This document shows positions 1 to 7,396 of a stretch of 26,468 nt of DNA, one piece after another. The translations under genes and the position numbers were made by a program. Numbering within the stretch: the first letter of the stretch is position 1; each line of letters opens with the position of its first letter. Source of the stretch: Bacteroidetes bacterium UBA2234 (GTDB lineage Bacteria > Bacteroidota > Bacteroidia > NS11-12g > UBA955); contig DDYM01000045.1 of the NCBI GenBank assembly GCA_002347985.1, positions 1 through 26,468 of the forward strand, written 5' to 3'. The notes below the pieces were generated by a model. It ran no database searches. It saw nothing but the letters and a program-made list of their open reading frames with translations, and was not told the origin of the DNA.

Positions 1-693
1 ATCAAGATAATATCCATCCTTGGGTTCTAGCGTTCCTTTGTAGATTCGAATTACATCATAAATAGCCCAAATGAGAACGGGAATTAAAATCAAATCGATT
101 TCCGTGATAACATAAACAACTGTTATCGCAAGCTGAATGAAACCGATTTTCTTGTATCCGAGGTAAAATCTGTGTGCTCCGAAAATTCCCAAAATGATAC
201 CCATTACAAGTGCACGTTTTTGACTTTTCCCTTCGCGCGGATCGTATTCTTTTTGATTGGCTTTTACACGAGGCTTTGAAGCGATATTAACTTTTGACTT
301 TTTTGTTTTACTATGAGTTGATTTGACGATGTCGGCAGTTGATTTGAAATAGTTCTTTACACTCGTTCCATTTTGGGTAATGATGGAATTACCGGTCAAC
401 TCAGGATTTTGGTTAGTGGTATTAACGACAGCATTTTTTGAGGAATTGACAGACTGAACGGCTAACCTCTCTGCATTTTCGGTAACGATTACATTTTCAG
501 TTTTGGATTTAATTTTTTTTGGCAATTGTTTCACGGTATTGTTGTTGGTATTCGAACCACCACCTCCCCAAGCGATATTAAAACCACGGTTGTGATAGCG
601 TTTTGTAAATGTCGCATTGGTACTACAAGAAGAAATAAAAACTGCCATCGCAGACATCAACAGAACGAGTTTAGACGTAATCGTTTTTTTCAT
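1..693 (-). CDS. TM2-domain lipoprotein (3' end beyond window)
   Basis: Read from an ATG at 693-691, an open frame of 231 codons runs to the window edge without a stop, so the C-terminus is missing. Residues 1-23 form a lipoprotein signal (MKKT start, hydrophobic core, FISSC with Cys23). Residues about 40-160 are a low-complexity Asn/Ser/Lys-rich linker. Residues about 160-217 match a TM2 domain: two hydrophobic segments (about 161-178 and 187-215) with the signature FGAHRFYLGY at 171-180. A short Arg-Tyr-His-Asn-Arg-Gly motif after the lipid Cys (residues 32-37) resembles small Bacteroidota lipoproteins with TM2 tails. TM2 proteins have no settled bacterial function. The gene diverges from pdhB and has its own promoter (714-744). 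The family call is from motifs; the function is unknown. Confidence 0.85.
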   Translation of the reverse strand, partial: MKKTITSKLVLLMSAMAVFISSCSTNATFTKRYHNRGFNIAWGGGGSNTNNNTVKQLPKKIKSKTENVIVTENAERLAVQSVNSSKNAVVNTTNQNPELTGNSIITQNGTSVKNYFKSTADIVKSTHSKTKKSKVNIASKPRVKANQKEYDPREGKSQKRALVMGIILGIFGAHRFYLGYKKIGFIQLAITVVYVITEIDLILIPVLIWAIYDVIRIYKGTLEPKDGYYLD

Positions 694-713
694 ATTATTT
701 TCAAATGGTTTTA

Positions 714-744
714 CGAATGTAACAATATTGGTGAAAATTCAAAA
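714..744 (-). promoter_or_regulatory. Bacteroidota-type promoter for the TM2 lipoprotein
   Basis: On the minus strand, a -33 TTTTG (plus CAAAA, 740-744), an 18-base spacer and a -7 TACATTCG (714-721), one mismatch from TAnnTTTG. The -7 box ends 20 bases before the ATG. Confidence 0.55.
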
Positions 745-762
745 CCCACCAACAAAATCGCA

Positions 763-792
763 TTTGGATTCCATCGAAAACACTTAATTTTG
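763..792 (+). promoter_or_regulatory. Bacteroidota-type promoter for pdhB
   Basis: -33 TTTG (763-766), 18-base spacer and a perfect -7 TAATTTTG (785-792), 21 bases before the pdhB ATG. It sits in the 120-base divergent gap opposite the TM2 lipoprotein promoter. Confidence 0.75.
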
Positions 793-813
793 CGATTCAA
801 TTCGTTATAAATC

Positions 814-1794
814 ATGAGAGAAATCGCCTTCAGAGAAGCCCTAAGAGAAGCAATGCAAGAAGAAATGCGCAGAGATGAGAGCATCTTTTTAATGGGAGAA
901 GAAGTGGCCGAATACAACGGTGCATACAAAGTAAGTCAGGGCATGTTGGCCGAATTTGGCGAAAAACGTGTGATCGACACCCCCATCGCAGAGTTGGGTT
1001 TTGCCGGGATTGCTGTAGGTGCCGCAATGAATGGCCTCCGTCCGATTTGCGAATTCATGACCTTTAACTTTTCGTTGGTAGCCATCGACCAAGTGATTAA
1101 CTCGGCCGCGAAAATCAACAGCATGAGCAACGGTCAGTATACTTGTCCGATCGTCTTCCGCGGTCCAACAGGTAGTGCCGGTCAGTTGGCTCAGCAACAC
1201 TCTCAAGCATTCGAAAATTGGTATGCTAACACCCCGGGTTTAAAGGTGGTTGTGCCCAGCAATCCTGCCGATGCAAAAGGTTTGTTGAAAAGCGCCATTC
1301 GCGATGAGAATCCTGTGATTTTCATGGAAAGTGAGCAGATGTATGGTTTCAAAGGAATGGTTCCTTCTGAAGAATATTTGATTCCGATTGGCAAGGCCGA
1401 CGTGGTTACTGCGGGTTCAGACGTGACCATCGTGAGTTTTGGAAAAATGATGTTGCGTTGCCACGATGCCGTTGCCGAATTGGCGAAGGAAGGGATCAAT
1501 GCGGAACTGATCGATTTGAGAACTGTTCGTCCGATCGACTACGATACTGTGATTGAGAGCGTAAAGAAAACCAACCGTTTGGTGATTGTGGAAGAGGCTT
1601 GGCCATTGGCTAGCATCAGCTCTGAAATCAGTCATATGGTTCAACGTCGTGCCTTCGATTACCTCGATGCGCCCATACACCGCGTAACCACACAGGACAC
1701 TCCACTGCCTTATGCCCCAACCTTTGTTGAGGCCTTCTTGCCTAGCGTGAAGAAGATCATGGATGCTACGAAGTCGGTTCTTTACCGCGCGTAA
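814..1794 (+). CDS. pdhB: pyruvate dehydrogenase E1 component, beta subunit
   Basis: A 326-residue protein of the usual length for the E1-beta subunit of heterotetrameric 2-oxoacid dehydrogenases. With the alpha subunit it decarboxylates pyruvate using thiamine diphosphate and passes the acetyl group to E2 lipoyl domains in the cytoplasm. Visible landmarks are the N-terminal IAFREALREAM, RVIDTPIAELGFAG with the cofactor-contacting Glu60, the GPTGSAGQLAQQHS loop with His129, and the C-terminal transketolase half (PSNPADAKGL, IDLRTVRPID, EEAWPLASIS). The alpha subunit and E2 are not next to it. The close promoter at 763-792 suggests a single-gene transcript. A branched-chain E1-beta is the main alternative; the sequence reads as typical PdhB. 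Confidence 0.93.
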   Translation: MREIAFREALREAMQEEMRRDESIFLMGEEVAEYNGAYKVSQGMLAEFGEKRVIDTPIAELGFAGIAVGAAMNGLRPICEFMTFNFSLVAIDQVINSAAKINSMSNGQYTCPIVFRGPTGSAGQLAQQHSQAFENWYANTPGLKVVVPSNPADAKGLLKSAIRDENPVIFMESEQMYGFKGMVPSEEYLIPIGKADVVTAGSDVTIVSFGKMMLRCHDAVAELAKEGINAELIDLRTVRPIDYDTVIESVKKTNRLVIVEEAWPLASISSEISHMVQRRAFDYLDAPIHRVTTQDTPLPYAPTFVEAFLPSVKKIMDATKSVLYRA

Positions 1795-1825
1795 TTTTCT
1801 CCATTTCACTTAAACGTGTAAGTTT

Positions 1826-1870
1826 GGTACCCGTTGGACTTTGTTCCAATGGTATCCTCTTTTCTATTTG
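1826..1870. terminator. possible bidirectional terminator between pdhB and selD
   Basis: An imperfect hairpin (1826-1857) pairs GGTACC..TTGGA with TCCAA..GGTATCC around a short loop and is followed by a T-rich run (1858-1870). It lies between two convergent genes. The stem has a bulge and a wobble pair, so the call is moderate. Confidence 0.4.
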
Positions 1871-1885
1871 AATTCTAGAAATAAA

Positions 1886-2929
1886 TCAGATAACGGACAG
1901 AATTTTTCCGTTGGGGAGGGTTTGTAATTCCACCATTTCTCCGATGGTTTGATGGAAACATTGGGCCGCGCGCAGCGCGGCCTCCACTTCACCCACAGAG
2001 TCAGCCCCCACACTCAACAACAACCCCCCACTGCTCTGAGGATCCACCAACCACGCAAATGCCCCCGCATCCTGCATGTCGATTTCCCCCTCATACGCAT
2101 TCCAATTTCGCATTGCATTGTCGGGCAAAACAAACTGTGCCGCGAACGACATCGCCTGTGATATTTTGGGTAAATTGTTTGAATTCAACACCGCACCCAA
2201 TCCACTCGACTTGCAGAGTTCTAGAAGGTGTCCCGCCAATCCAAACCCAGTAACATCCGTCATGGCATGTACGCCCGAAATCCCGCCTAAAATGGAACCC
2301 ACATGATTCGTTTGTACGATCCACTTGTATAAAATTTCATCTTGCTCCGTGGAAGTGAGGCCGCGCTTATGCGCGGCCGAAAGAATCCCCAAACCCAATG
2401 GCTTGGTCAAAATCAAAACATCCCCAACCTTGGCACCCCCGTTGGTCTTCAAATTCGTTGATTCAACCAATCCTGTGACACTCAAACCAAACATCGGCTC
2501 CGGACTGTCGATCGTATGTCCACCCGCCAACGCCACACCCATAGCATTGCATACTTCGAGAGCGCCTGACATCACCTCGCGTGCCATCGATACCGGAAGG
2601 ACATCCACCGGCCAGCCCATCACTGCATTGGCCATGATCGGCTTACCCCCCATCGCCCAAGCATCACTCAGCGCATTGGCCGCCGCCGCCATCCCAAAAA
2701 TCTTGGCATCGTTTACCAATGGGGTAAAAAAATCAACCGTCTGCAACAAGTATTTGCCATCGCCCAAATTATAAACGGAACAATCATCCCCCCCTGAATT
2801 GCCCAAAACCAAATGGGGAAATGAAGCAGCATTCAACGTGAAACCCTGCAAAATTTCTTGCAATACCGCGGGCTGAATCTTGCATCCGCATCCACTGGCT
2901 TTTGCATATTGGGTTAGAGGCTTAATCAT
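1886..2929 (-). CDS. selD: selenide, water dikinase (selenophosphate synthetase), Cys form
   Basis: Makes selenophosphate from selenide and ATP for selenocysteine or selenouridine synthesis. Near the N-terminus, SGCGCKI carries the catalytic Cys14 and Lys17, equivalent to E. coli Cys17 and Lys20, so this is the cysteine and not the selenocysteine form. Other family motifs are GGDDCSVY, QTVDFFTPLV, ANALSDAWAMGGKP, GGHTIDSPEP, TDVTGFGLAGH and the C-terminal DPQSSGGLL. I chose the ATG at 2929, giving 347 residues, exactly the E. coli length; the frame stays open up to a GTG at 2962, which would add 11 residues not expected in the family. No other selenium gene is in the window. Two GC-rich hairpins lie inside the gene. 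Confidence 0.93.
   Translation of the reverse strand: MIKPLTQYAKASGCGCKIQPAVLQEILQGFTLNAASFPHLVLGNSGGDDCSVYNLGDGKYLLQTVDFFTPLVNDAKIFGMAAAANALSDAWAMGGKPIMANAVMGWPVDVLPVSMAREVMSGALEVCNAMGVALAGGHTIDSPEPMFGLSVTGLVESTNLKTNGGAKVGDVLILTKPLGLGILSAAHKRGLTSTEQDEILYKWIVQTNHVGSILGGISGVHAMTDVTGFGLAGHLLELCKSSGLGAVLNSNNLPKISQAMSFAAQFVLPDNAMRNWNAYEGEIDMQDAGAFAWLVDPQSSGGLLLSVGADSVGEVEAALRAAQCFHQTIGEMVELQTLPNGKILSVI
1964..1982. repeat. intragenic GC-rich palindrome (selD, 3' part)
   Basis: Perfect 8-base arms GGCCGCGC / GCGCGGCC around a 3-base loop GCA, within the selD coding frame. The same arms occur again at 2359-2378. Confidence 0.7.
2359..2378. repeat. intragenic GC-rich palindrome (selD, middle)
   Basis: Perfect 8-base arms GGCCGCGC / GCGCGGCC around a 4-base loop TTAT, with arms identical to those at 1964-1982. 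It encodes part of the Ser-Ala-Ala-His-Lys-Arg-Gly-Leu stretch of SelD. Confidence 0.7.
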
Positions 2930-3039
2930 AATTGTGTTACAAAAATCGCAAAAGGTTGGCACAGTTTTGGGGGAATCGCAAAAGAATCGTGTTAACAGCC
3001 AATATCAACGTACCTTAACGCAAACAAACCTATACAATC

Positions 3040-3846
3040 ATGAAAAAGCCCAACCTCGCAATCATCGCCATCGGTGCTCTTTTCGCAAGCCTTGCACTGA
3101 GCAGCTTTTCTTCACTTCCAAATGTAATTCTTGGTAGAAAAGTGGCCAACAACGCCTACCAAACCGGCGAAATACTCAAATATCGAATTCACTACGGACC
3201 CGTTAATGCTGGCCTCGTTAGCATGTCGGTCCTCCCCCAAAGTACAATCATCAATGGCAAAAACACCTTTGCCCTCCGCGTGGAAGGCGAAACCCTCAAG
3301 AGTTTTGATTGGGCCTATAAAGTGCGCGACAAATTTGAAAGCTGGGTGGATCAAGAGTCACAAGCCCCGCTGAGATATGCCAAAACCGTGAGAGAAAACA
3401 GTTACTTCCACCAAGACGTGGCGATTTACGACCACGACAATAAAAAGCTTCGCAACAAACAAGGCGAATTGACCATCCCCGCCTATACCCAAGACATCGC
3501 CTCGGCCATTTACTACTTAAGAAACCTCGACTACACCAACGCCACCATCGGAAAACAGTTTCCAGTGGATGTGTACATCGACAACCAAGTTTATAGCTTA
3601 CCCATCACCTACAAAGGGAAAGAAGTGATCAAAACAGATCTCGGTAAAATTCGATGCATCAAAATCAAACCCAAGTTGGTGGTGGACCGAGTATTCAAAC
3701 ACGCCGATGCCCTCACCGTTTGGGTCACCGATGATGCCAACCACATCCCTGTGCGCATCGAAGGAGAAATTTATGTAGGCTCGATCAAAGTTGATTTGAT
3801 CCAACACCAAGGCCTCAAAAATGCCTTTTCTTCAAAAGTGCTTTAA
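3040..3846 (+). CDS. DUF3108 domain-containing secreted protein
   Basis: A 268-residue protein with a Sec signal peptide (residues 1 to about 25; MKK start, hydrophobic run, Ala/Ser-rich end). The rest fits DUF3108: it opens with YQTGEILKYRIHYGPVNAGL, continues with alternating beta-strand segments (FDWAYKVRDKFESWVD, IPAYTQDIASAIYYLRNL), and ends with KPKLVV, WVTDDANHIPVRIEGEIYVGSIKVDL. The domain is predicted to be an all-beta periplasmic or outer-membrane-associated fold; its role is unknown. It is transcribed alone: divergent from selD, and followed 60 bases after its stop by a strong terminator. No clear TAnnTTTG box was found in front of it. Confidence 0.85.
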   Translation: MKKPNLAIIAIGALFASLALSSFSSLPNVILGRKVANNAYQTGEILKYRIHYGPVNAGLVSMSVLPQSTIINGKNTFALRVEGETLKSFDWAYKVRDKFESWVDQESQAPLRYAKTVRENSYFHQDVAIYDHDNKKLRNKQGELTIPAYTQDIASAIYYLRNLDYTNATIGKQFPVDVYIDNQVYSLPITYKGKEVIKTDLGKIRCIKIKPKLVVDRVFKHADALTVWVTDDANHIPVRIEGEIYVGSIKVDLIQHQGLKNAFSSKVL

Positions 3847-3905
3847 TGATTTTAAGTTTTGTATCATTTACAAAACGTAACCCATAGCTTCTCTTCCATT
3901 TGCAT

Positions 3906-3947
3906 AAAATGCCAAGGTCTGAAAGCCCTTGGCATTTTATTTTGTGG
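3906..3947 (+). terminator. rho-independent terminator after the DUF3108 gene
   Basis: A perfect 12-base stem (AAAATGCCAAGG, 3906-3917; CCTTGGCATTTT, 3927-3938) with a 9-base loop, followed by ATTTTGTGG. The A and T ends of the stem would also let it work on the opposite strand. Confidence 0.85.
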
Positions 3948-3987
3948 TAAAGTTGATAAACCACAAGCCATGATCCAAGAAATTCAC

Positions 3988-4018
3988 TTGCTCAAACAAA
4001 ACAATACACGTATTTTTG
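3988..4018 (+). promoter_or_regulatory. promoter of the toxin-antitoxin operon
   Basis: -33 TTG (3988-3990), 20-base spacer and a perfect -7 TATTTTTG (4011-4018), 17 bases before the antitoxin ATG. Two ACACGT words (4006-4011 and 4027-4032), 21 bases apart, flank the -7 box; the second is part of the palindrome CACGTG (4028-4033). This layout would suit autorepression by the antitoxin. Confidence 0.65.
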
Positions 4019-4035
4019 AAAAAAACACACGTGCA

Positions 4036-4290
4036 ATGATTACGAAACTCACCCTTACCGTTGAAAAGTCGGTTATCGACCAAGCCAAAATTGTGGCCAA
4101 AGCGAGCGGCCGATCCCTCTCCAAAATGGTGGAAGAATACCTCGTTTCCCTGAATCGCGCCTCTCAAATCATACAAGAAGACGAAGACGACCTAAACGGA
4201 TTACTTGCACTTCGAGGCTGCATCAAACTACCCAACAACCTCGATATCGATGATTTACGATACCAGGCCATCATGGAAAAACACGGCTAA
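4036..4290 (+). CDS. antitoxin, DUF6364 family (ribbon-helix-helix-like)
   Basis: An 84-residue acidic protein. The N-terminal strand-helix-helix part, ITKLTLTVEKSVIDQAKIVA followed by KASGRSLSKMVEEYL, is the typical start of DUF6364 antitoxins, which bind DNA as ribbon-helix-helix dimers. The acidic middle (residues about 48-54) and the tail LDIDDLRYQAIMEKHG would contact the toxin. I chose the ATG at 4036 because the family begins here and a well-placed promoter lies just upstream (4011-4018); the frame stays open back to 3859 but that stretch carries the preceding terminator. The PIN toxin gene follows after 9 bases. Expected role: neutralise the toxin and repress the operon. Confidence 0.85.
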   Translation: MITKLTLTVEKSVIDQAKIVAKASGRSLSKMVEEYLVSLNRASQIIQEDEDDLNGLLALRGCIKLPNNLDIDDLRYQAIMEKHG

Positions 4291-4299
4291 ATATCCCGT

Positions 4300-4725
4300 A
4301 TGATTCGCGTACTATTAGACACCAACATCATCATCGATTTTTTAACAGATCGACAACCGTTCTCGCTACACGCTGTCGATATCTTCAGACAAGGACGTAA
4401 AAAATCTATCGAGCTTTTCACGAGTTCACACAGCTTTGCCACCACCCATTACATCATGAAAAAATTGCTGCCAGAAAAAGAACTGCGCTCAGCCCTTACC
4501 AAACTCAACCAACACATCCGAATACTCCCCGTCACAGAAAAAGAAATTCAGCACGCGCTGTCATCTAGCCACCAAGATTTTGAAGATTCAATCCAAATTT
4601 TCACCGCACTAAACGGGAACATTGATTATATTGTTACTCGTAACATCAAGGATTTTCAAAAATCACCGGTAAAAGTAAACACACCAGACCAATTGTTACA
4701 ATCACTGAATCACTCCTCCACGTAA
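4300..4725 (+). CDS. PIN-domain ribonuclease toxin
   Basis: A 141-residue PIN-domain protein, the likely toxin partner of the upstream antitoxin. PIN toxins are Mg-dependent ribonucleases. Acidic residues fit the fold: Asp7 in VLLDTNIIIDFL, the DFEDSIQ block at 93-99 (Glu95/Asp96), and Asp118 in the closing IVTRNIKDF. No active-site loss is visible. The gene starts 9 bases after the antitoxin stop, and its last 16 bases overlap the end of murF-alr on the other strand. I cannot judge the RNA target from sequence. Confidence 0.88.
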   Translation: MIRVLLDTNIIIDFLTDRQPFSLHAVDIFRQGRKKSIELFTSSHSFATTHYIMKKLLPEKELRSALTKLNQHIRILPVTEKEIQHALSSSHQDFEDSIQIFTALNGNIDYIVTRNIKDFQKSPVKVNTPDQLLQSLNHSST

Positions 4726-7394
4726 ACACGCGCAACGCGCTGAGAAACTGAAGTTAACACCTCATAAGGAATCGTATTACGTCGTTGAGCAATGGCCTCA
4801 ACCCTCAAGTGATTTCCAAACAATTCCACCTCATCCCCGGGCTTACAATTCAATCCGGTAACGTCAATCATGGACATATCCATACAAATGTTTCCAACAA
4901 ATGTCGCTTCCACGCCCCTCACCCAAACCCCCGAATTGCCCTGTCCGTCCGCACGCCATAAACCATCGGCATAACCCGCCGCGATCACCGCAATTTCGCG
5001 ATCCATATCAGAAACCCCATGCATTCCATAACCCACACCTTCACCGGCCTTCACTCGCTGAACCTGTGAAATTGTGCTAATCATGCGCGTCACCGGTTGC
5101 AACGCCACTTCTGTCAAACCGCCGCGAGGGTCTACCCCGTACAAGCCAATTCCCAATCTCACCATATCAAATCTCGAATCATCGAATCGCAAAATGCCTC
5201 CCGTATTCTCTATGTGCTTCAAAATTGAACGGCCCAACATCCCCTCCAACTGCGATGCCGCCTTCGAAAAAACATCCAATTGAACCCGCGTGAAATCGTC
5301 CGAAGCAGAAGATTCACTGGCTGCCAAATGACTAAAAACAGAAACCACCTCAAGGGCGGATTCAGAATCGCGAAGGCGAATCGACAACCGATCTATATCC
5401 ACAGGGGAGAAACCCAATCGATGCATGCCCGTATCAACCTCCACGTGAACTTTTAATCCCTGAACACCCGAGCGCAGCAATCCCTCCAACGACTCAAAAC
5501 TATATATTACCGGTTCTAAGCGATACTCCTGCATCTGCCAAGCTGCACCGGCATCGGCGTTCATCACCATAATTGGAACCGTGATTCCCGCATTTCGCAA
5601 AGCAATGCCCTCGTCGATATAAGCCACCCCAAGATAGTCAACGGCCAGCGCCTGCAAGGCGCGGGCCGACTCAAAACTACCACTTCCGTAGCCAAAAGCC
5701 TTCACCATACACATCACCTTCTTGCCCTCACCAACGCGCTGCTTGAAATACAAATAGTTGTTCTTCAACGCGTTCAAATTGATCTCCAACCGCGTTTGAT
5801 GCAATCGAGACTGCAAACGACTTGCAACCCTCTCCAAGCCGGAATTGCGAGAGCCCTTAATCAAAATCGACTGCGATGCGATGCCCGATAAAACCGCCGA
5901 ATCCAATAACGCAGCAACAGAATCGAATTGCCAAATTTTACTCAAACTCGAACCCATTGCGCGAGATAATTCTACACCCGAAACCCCTGAATTAGTCATG
6001 CCCGAACCAGCAACATCCAAAACCTCTCCCACCAATCCCCGGTATTCCTTGCCCACAAAAATTGCCTGACCAATTCCGTAATTTGATAACATCCGCAAAA
6101 TATTGTCGCGCAAGTCCGAAAACTCCATTCCAGTTTGTTCAAAAGAGCCCAAAATCGACATCATAGGCAAATTGGGTGACTGTCGTTTCAGCATATCCAA
6201 AGCAACGCCGAGACTCTCCAAATCCGCCGAATAACTGTCGTTCAAAATATAATTCCCACCCCTTCCCGCAACAAATTGCAATCGATTTTCTAAGTGAGGC
6301 AATTGTAAAAAGCGCGACAAATGATCTGGGTCCCAGCGCTCCAAAGCCTGCAAAACACACAAGCAACTCATCGCGTTGCTCACCGACGCTGAATCCATAA
6401 ATGGAATATCCAATTGATGCGATGTCCCACGATGCACAAAATGTATACGCTGTCCGCCAGCCTCCGAAATTGGATTTAATCCTGAAACGCCAGCCTCGGA
6501 AATTGGGTTTGATCCTGAAACGCCAGCCGACAATTCAGCAGCAGATAAAACACCAGCCGACAAATCACCAGCCGACAAAACCTCTACCTCCGTGATCCGA
6601 AACTGCGCACCCTCTTGCCAGCCCCAATGAATTGTTTTCATCATCGGATTGCGAGATTTCAACTTGGACACCTCAGTTCTAACCAGTTCTAAATCAAAAG
6701 GATAAATCACCACATCCGCGCCGTCGGCCAACGAAACCTTGCACCTTGCCTTTTCTTCTATCGATGAAAAACCTTCCCTATGGGCATCCCCCAAATGGGT
6801 GATCACCGCCAAGTTGGGCTGAACCATGGCATGCAAAGACGACATATCGCCGGAACCCGAAATTCCAACTTCCAACAGGGAAAGTTGCGTACCAAGCGGA
6901 ATATCCAACAAACTCAACGCTACCCCCAACTGAGAATTGTAACTCCGAGGACTCTTTGCCATCGAAAAATCCCCTTTAAATAAATTACCCAACCATTCCT
7001 TTACGATGGTCTTGCCGTTGCTCCCCGTGATGCCAATCACAACCCCTGAAAGCGCCTTACGATGCCATGTAGACCAACGCTGAAGCGCCAGCAAAGTATC
7101 GTCCACAACCAAAAACTTCGCATCGTTAAATTGCAATATCCAATTGGAATCAAATCGAGAAACCAGAAAAAATCTCACTCCTGAGCGATAGGCCTCCGCA
7201 ATGAAATCATGACCGTCCCTCACGGCAACAAGCGCAACAAAGAGGGTGGACTTGGTATCCGACATCCACAACTTGCGCGTATCAAACACAACAGAACGAA
7301 TTATCGCACCCGTGCCCTGCTCCACACTAGCCTCAGAAGACCCCTGTACTTTGCCTCCGGTAACCTTTACGATATCGTCAAAAGCAAATCTCAC
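4710..7394 (-). CDS. murF-alr: bifunctional MurF (UDP-MurNAc-tripeptide:D-Ala-D-Ala ligase) / alanine racemase
   Basis: An 894-residue fusion known from Bacteroidota. The MurF half (about 1-525) adds D-Ala-D-Ala to the UDP-MurNAc tripeptide: ATP loop GITGSNGKT (121-129), SYNSQLGVALSLL (151-163), EVGISGSGDM (175-184), KARCKVSLADG (215-225), and NDSYSADLESL (385-395). The Alr half (about 530-894) makes D-Ala with PLP: RLEINLNALKNNY (535-547), PLP lysine Lys565 in VKAFGYGSG, GMHRLGFS, RLGIGLYG (746-753), catalytic Tyr789 in GVGYGMHG, and GNICMDMSMIDV (834-845). Fusing supplier and user of D-Ala fits one pathway. Residues 273-312 are a tandem-repeat insertion. The gene starts 2 bases after the nucleotidyltransferase stop, and its end overlaps the PIN toxin gene. 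Confidence 0.93.
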   Translation of the reverse strand: MRFAFDDIVKVTGGKVQGSSEASVEQGTGAIIRSVVFDTRKLWMSDTKSTLFVALVAVRDGHDFIAEAYRSGVRFFLVSRFDSNWILQFNDAKFLVVDDTLLALQRWSTWHRKALSGVVIGITGSNGKTIVKEWLGNLFKGDFSMAKSPRSYNSQLGVALSLLDIPLGTQLSLLEVGISGSGDMSSLHAMVQPNLAVITHLGDAHREGFSSIEEKARCKVSLADGADVVIYPFDLELVRTEVSKLKSRNPMMKTIHWGWQEGAQFRITEVEVLSAGDLSAGVLSAAELSAGVSGSNPISEAGVSGLNPISEAGGQRIHFVHRGTSHQLDIPFMDSASVSNAMSCLCVLQALERWDPDHLSRFLQLPHLENRLQFVAGRGGNYILNDSYSADLESLGVALDMLKRQSPNLPMMSILGSFEQTGMEFSDLRDNILRMLSNYGIGQAIFVGKEYRGLVGEVLDVAGSGMTNSGVSGVELSRAMGSSLSKIWQFDSVAALLDSAVLSGIASQSILIKGSRNSGLERVASRLQSRLHQTRLEINLNALKNNYLYFKQRVGEGKKVMCMVKAFGYGSGSFESARALQALAVDYLGVAYIDEGIALRNAGITVPIMVMNADAGAAWQMQEYRLEPVIYSFESLEGLLRSGVQGLKVHVEVDTGMHRLGFSPVDIDRLSIRLRDSESALEVVSVFSHLAASESSASDDFTRVQLDVFSKAASQLEGMLGRSILKHIENTGGILRFDDSRFDMVRLGIGLYGVDPRGGLTEVALQPVTRMISTISQVQRVKAGEGVGYGMHGVSDMDREIAVIAAGYADGLWRADGQGNSGVWVRGVEATFVGNICMDMSMIDVTGLNCKPGDEVELFGNHLRVEAIAQRRNTIPYEVLTSVSQRVARVYVEE
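5642..5668. repeat. intragenic GC-rich imperfect palindrome (alr part)
   Basis: Arms CGGCC-A-GCGCC and GGCGC-G-GGCCG pair over 10 positions with one A/G mismatch, around loop TGCAA. It lies inside the racemase half of murF-alr and resembles the two palindromes in selD. Confidence 0.45.
6456..6585 (-). repeat. in-frame tandem repeats inside murF
   Basis: Two 33-base units (6456-6488 and 6489-6521), differing at four positions, are followed by four 15-base units (6526-6540, 6541-6555, 6556-6570, 6571-6585). On the coding strand they encode LSAGD, LSAGV, LSAAE, LSAGV (273-292), then two 11-residue copies GVSG(S/L)NPISEA (291-312). All units are multiples of 3, so the frame is kept. Confidence 0.9.
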
Positions 7395-7396
7395 AA

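Noticed and set aside
2325..2774. 149-codon open frame on the plus strand across selD
   Set aside because: It is antisense to selD with no domain; a by-product of selD codon use.
3859..4035. N-terminal extension of the antitoxin
   Set aside because: The stretch contains the terminator hairpin and the promoter, and the family begins at the ATG at 4036.
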